Source: Tupaia tana (Eukaryota; Chordata; Mammalia; Scandentia; Tupaiidae). Taken from it: DNA of 64,000 nt. The notes beneath the pieces were generated by a model that worked only from the letters and a program-made list of their open reading frames with translations, was not told the DNA's origin and made no database searches. The DNA lies in the NCBI GenBank assembly GCA_026018925.1, contig JAKSZU010000018.1, forward strand, positions 33,637,807 to 33,701,806. The letters run 5' to 3'. Below are positions 63,513 through 64,000 of this stretch, one piece after another. Position 1 is the stretch's first letter; each line of letters begins with the position of its first letter. Both the position numbers and the translations under genes were made by a program.

Positions 63513-63726
63513 TTTTTTTTAATTGCTAGAGGGTGCATATGCTCACCAGAGAGAGACAAAGAGACACAAAGAGAGAGAGAGGAGAAAGCATGCCCCAATT
63601 GGTCATGATCATACTACAATCGCTTCTCCTCCATTTCTCCATTCTGTCAGGATTTTGAGCACAATATGAACTACAATTGGCCATGTGCAATCTGGCTCCT
63701 TTAACCACCAGGTATAGGGCCAGCCC
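63513..63726 (-). repeat. tSINE-4, shortened
   Basis: Minus head GGGCTGGCCCTATACCTGGT; body ATCCTGACAGAATGGAGAAA. Confidence 0.72.
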
Positions 63727-63841
63727 AAGAGATTTCTACTTTATTTTAAGGAAAAGCAATGGTTATTGATATTTTTCTCCAGTACCATAATTAATAAACT
63801 TTCTTCCCAAAAAAATTATCATCAGAAATGTTAACAAAGAG

Positions 63842-64000
63842 AGCAGGTGATAACACAGCAGTATCACAACTGTATCCCCACGGTAAGTCCTGGGTTCACA
63901 TCCCAAGGCTTCCCTAAACATATTAGTTATGTCCTTGTGTGCCAGTGATCTAGGCTGGCTGAGGCTGTGAGTGCGTAGTTATGTTAGAGACATTGTTAGA
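63842..64000 (+). repeat. tSINE-3, right end cut by window edge
   Basis: GAGCAGGTGATAACACAGCAG head and GGCTGGCTGAGGCTGTGAG body. Confidence 0.75.

Overview
This 64 kb window looks like nuclear DNA from a placental mammal: mostly AT-rich, packed with interspersed repeats, with one CpG island. The ancient repeats are those shared by mammals (L2, MIR, a MER5A-like element, old L1). The lineage-specific SINEs are all tRNA-derived. I see no Alu or B1 (7SL-derived), AfroSINE, carnivore CAN, horse ERE or rabbit C repeat, which argues against simian primates, mouse-like rodents, Afrotheria, Carnivora, horses and rabbits. The exact order is unresolved; moles and relatives, pangolins, tree shrews or another lineage with its own tRNA-SINEs remain possible.

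The window carries well over 100 SINE copies in both orientations. I use working names. tSINE-1 is the long form (about 240-280 bp): a tRNA-like head with A box TAGCGTAATGG and B box GGTTCGAGTCC, a unique body, a pyrimidine tract, and an end CCCTATAGCAAAAACCTCTC plus A-tail. Its young copies (1Y) split into 1Ya (head GGGAACC, body GTGACCATCC) and 1Yb (head GGGACC, body GTGGCCATCC); older copies (1O) carry CAGGTGGCATGGTGGTTAAGG. tSINE-2 is short (about 150-200 bp): the same kind of head, a pyrimidine tract and GGTCAAATTAAAATAAATAA. tSINE-3 has a head like GGCGGTGGTACAGCAGTAAT and ends GAAGAAATAAAC. tSINE-4 is an older group with a body like AAATCCTGATGGGATGGAGA.

Layout. 1-18.5 kb: SINEs, L2 and L1 pieces, two copies of an old DNA-transposon-like repeat, and two tiny mariner MITEs near 10.1 and 10.7 kb. 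18.9-32 kb: one nested structure in which an L2 is split by a nearly full-length old L1, and that L1 is split by a decayed mariner transposon and many SINEs. 32-44.5 kb: SINEs, an L2 and unassigned sequence. 44.56-46.48 kb: the CpG island, the only convincing gene signal. On the minus strand it holds a start codon in good context, ten codons and a consensus splice donor, plus a second donor about 250 bp upstream. Any such gene would run leftward, so the first 45 kb may be its intron; no further exon could be identified. 46.5-64 kb: MIR, L2, SINEs, a third large old L1 fragment (50.7-54.7 kb) and a weak exon candidate near 56.6 kb.

I found no operon, CRISPR array, functional tRNA or rRNA gene, or multi-gene system. 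What is notable is the SINE set, the insertion stratigraphy, the mariner/MITE pairing and the CpG-island promoter. Repeat boundaries are read by eye and are usually good to about 10 bp where a target-site duplication (TSD) is given, and 20-30 bp otherwise. Family names for ancient repeats come from recalled consensus features, not a database search.
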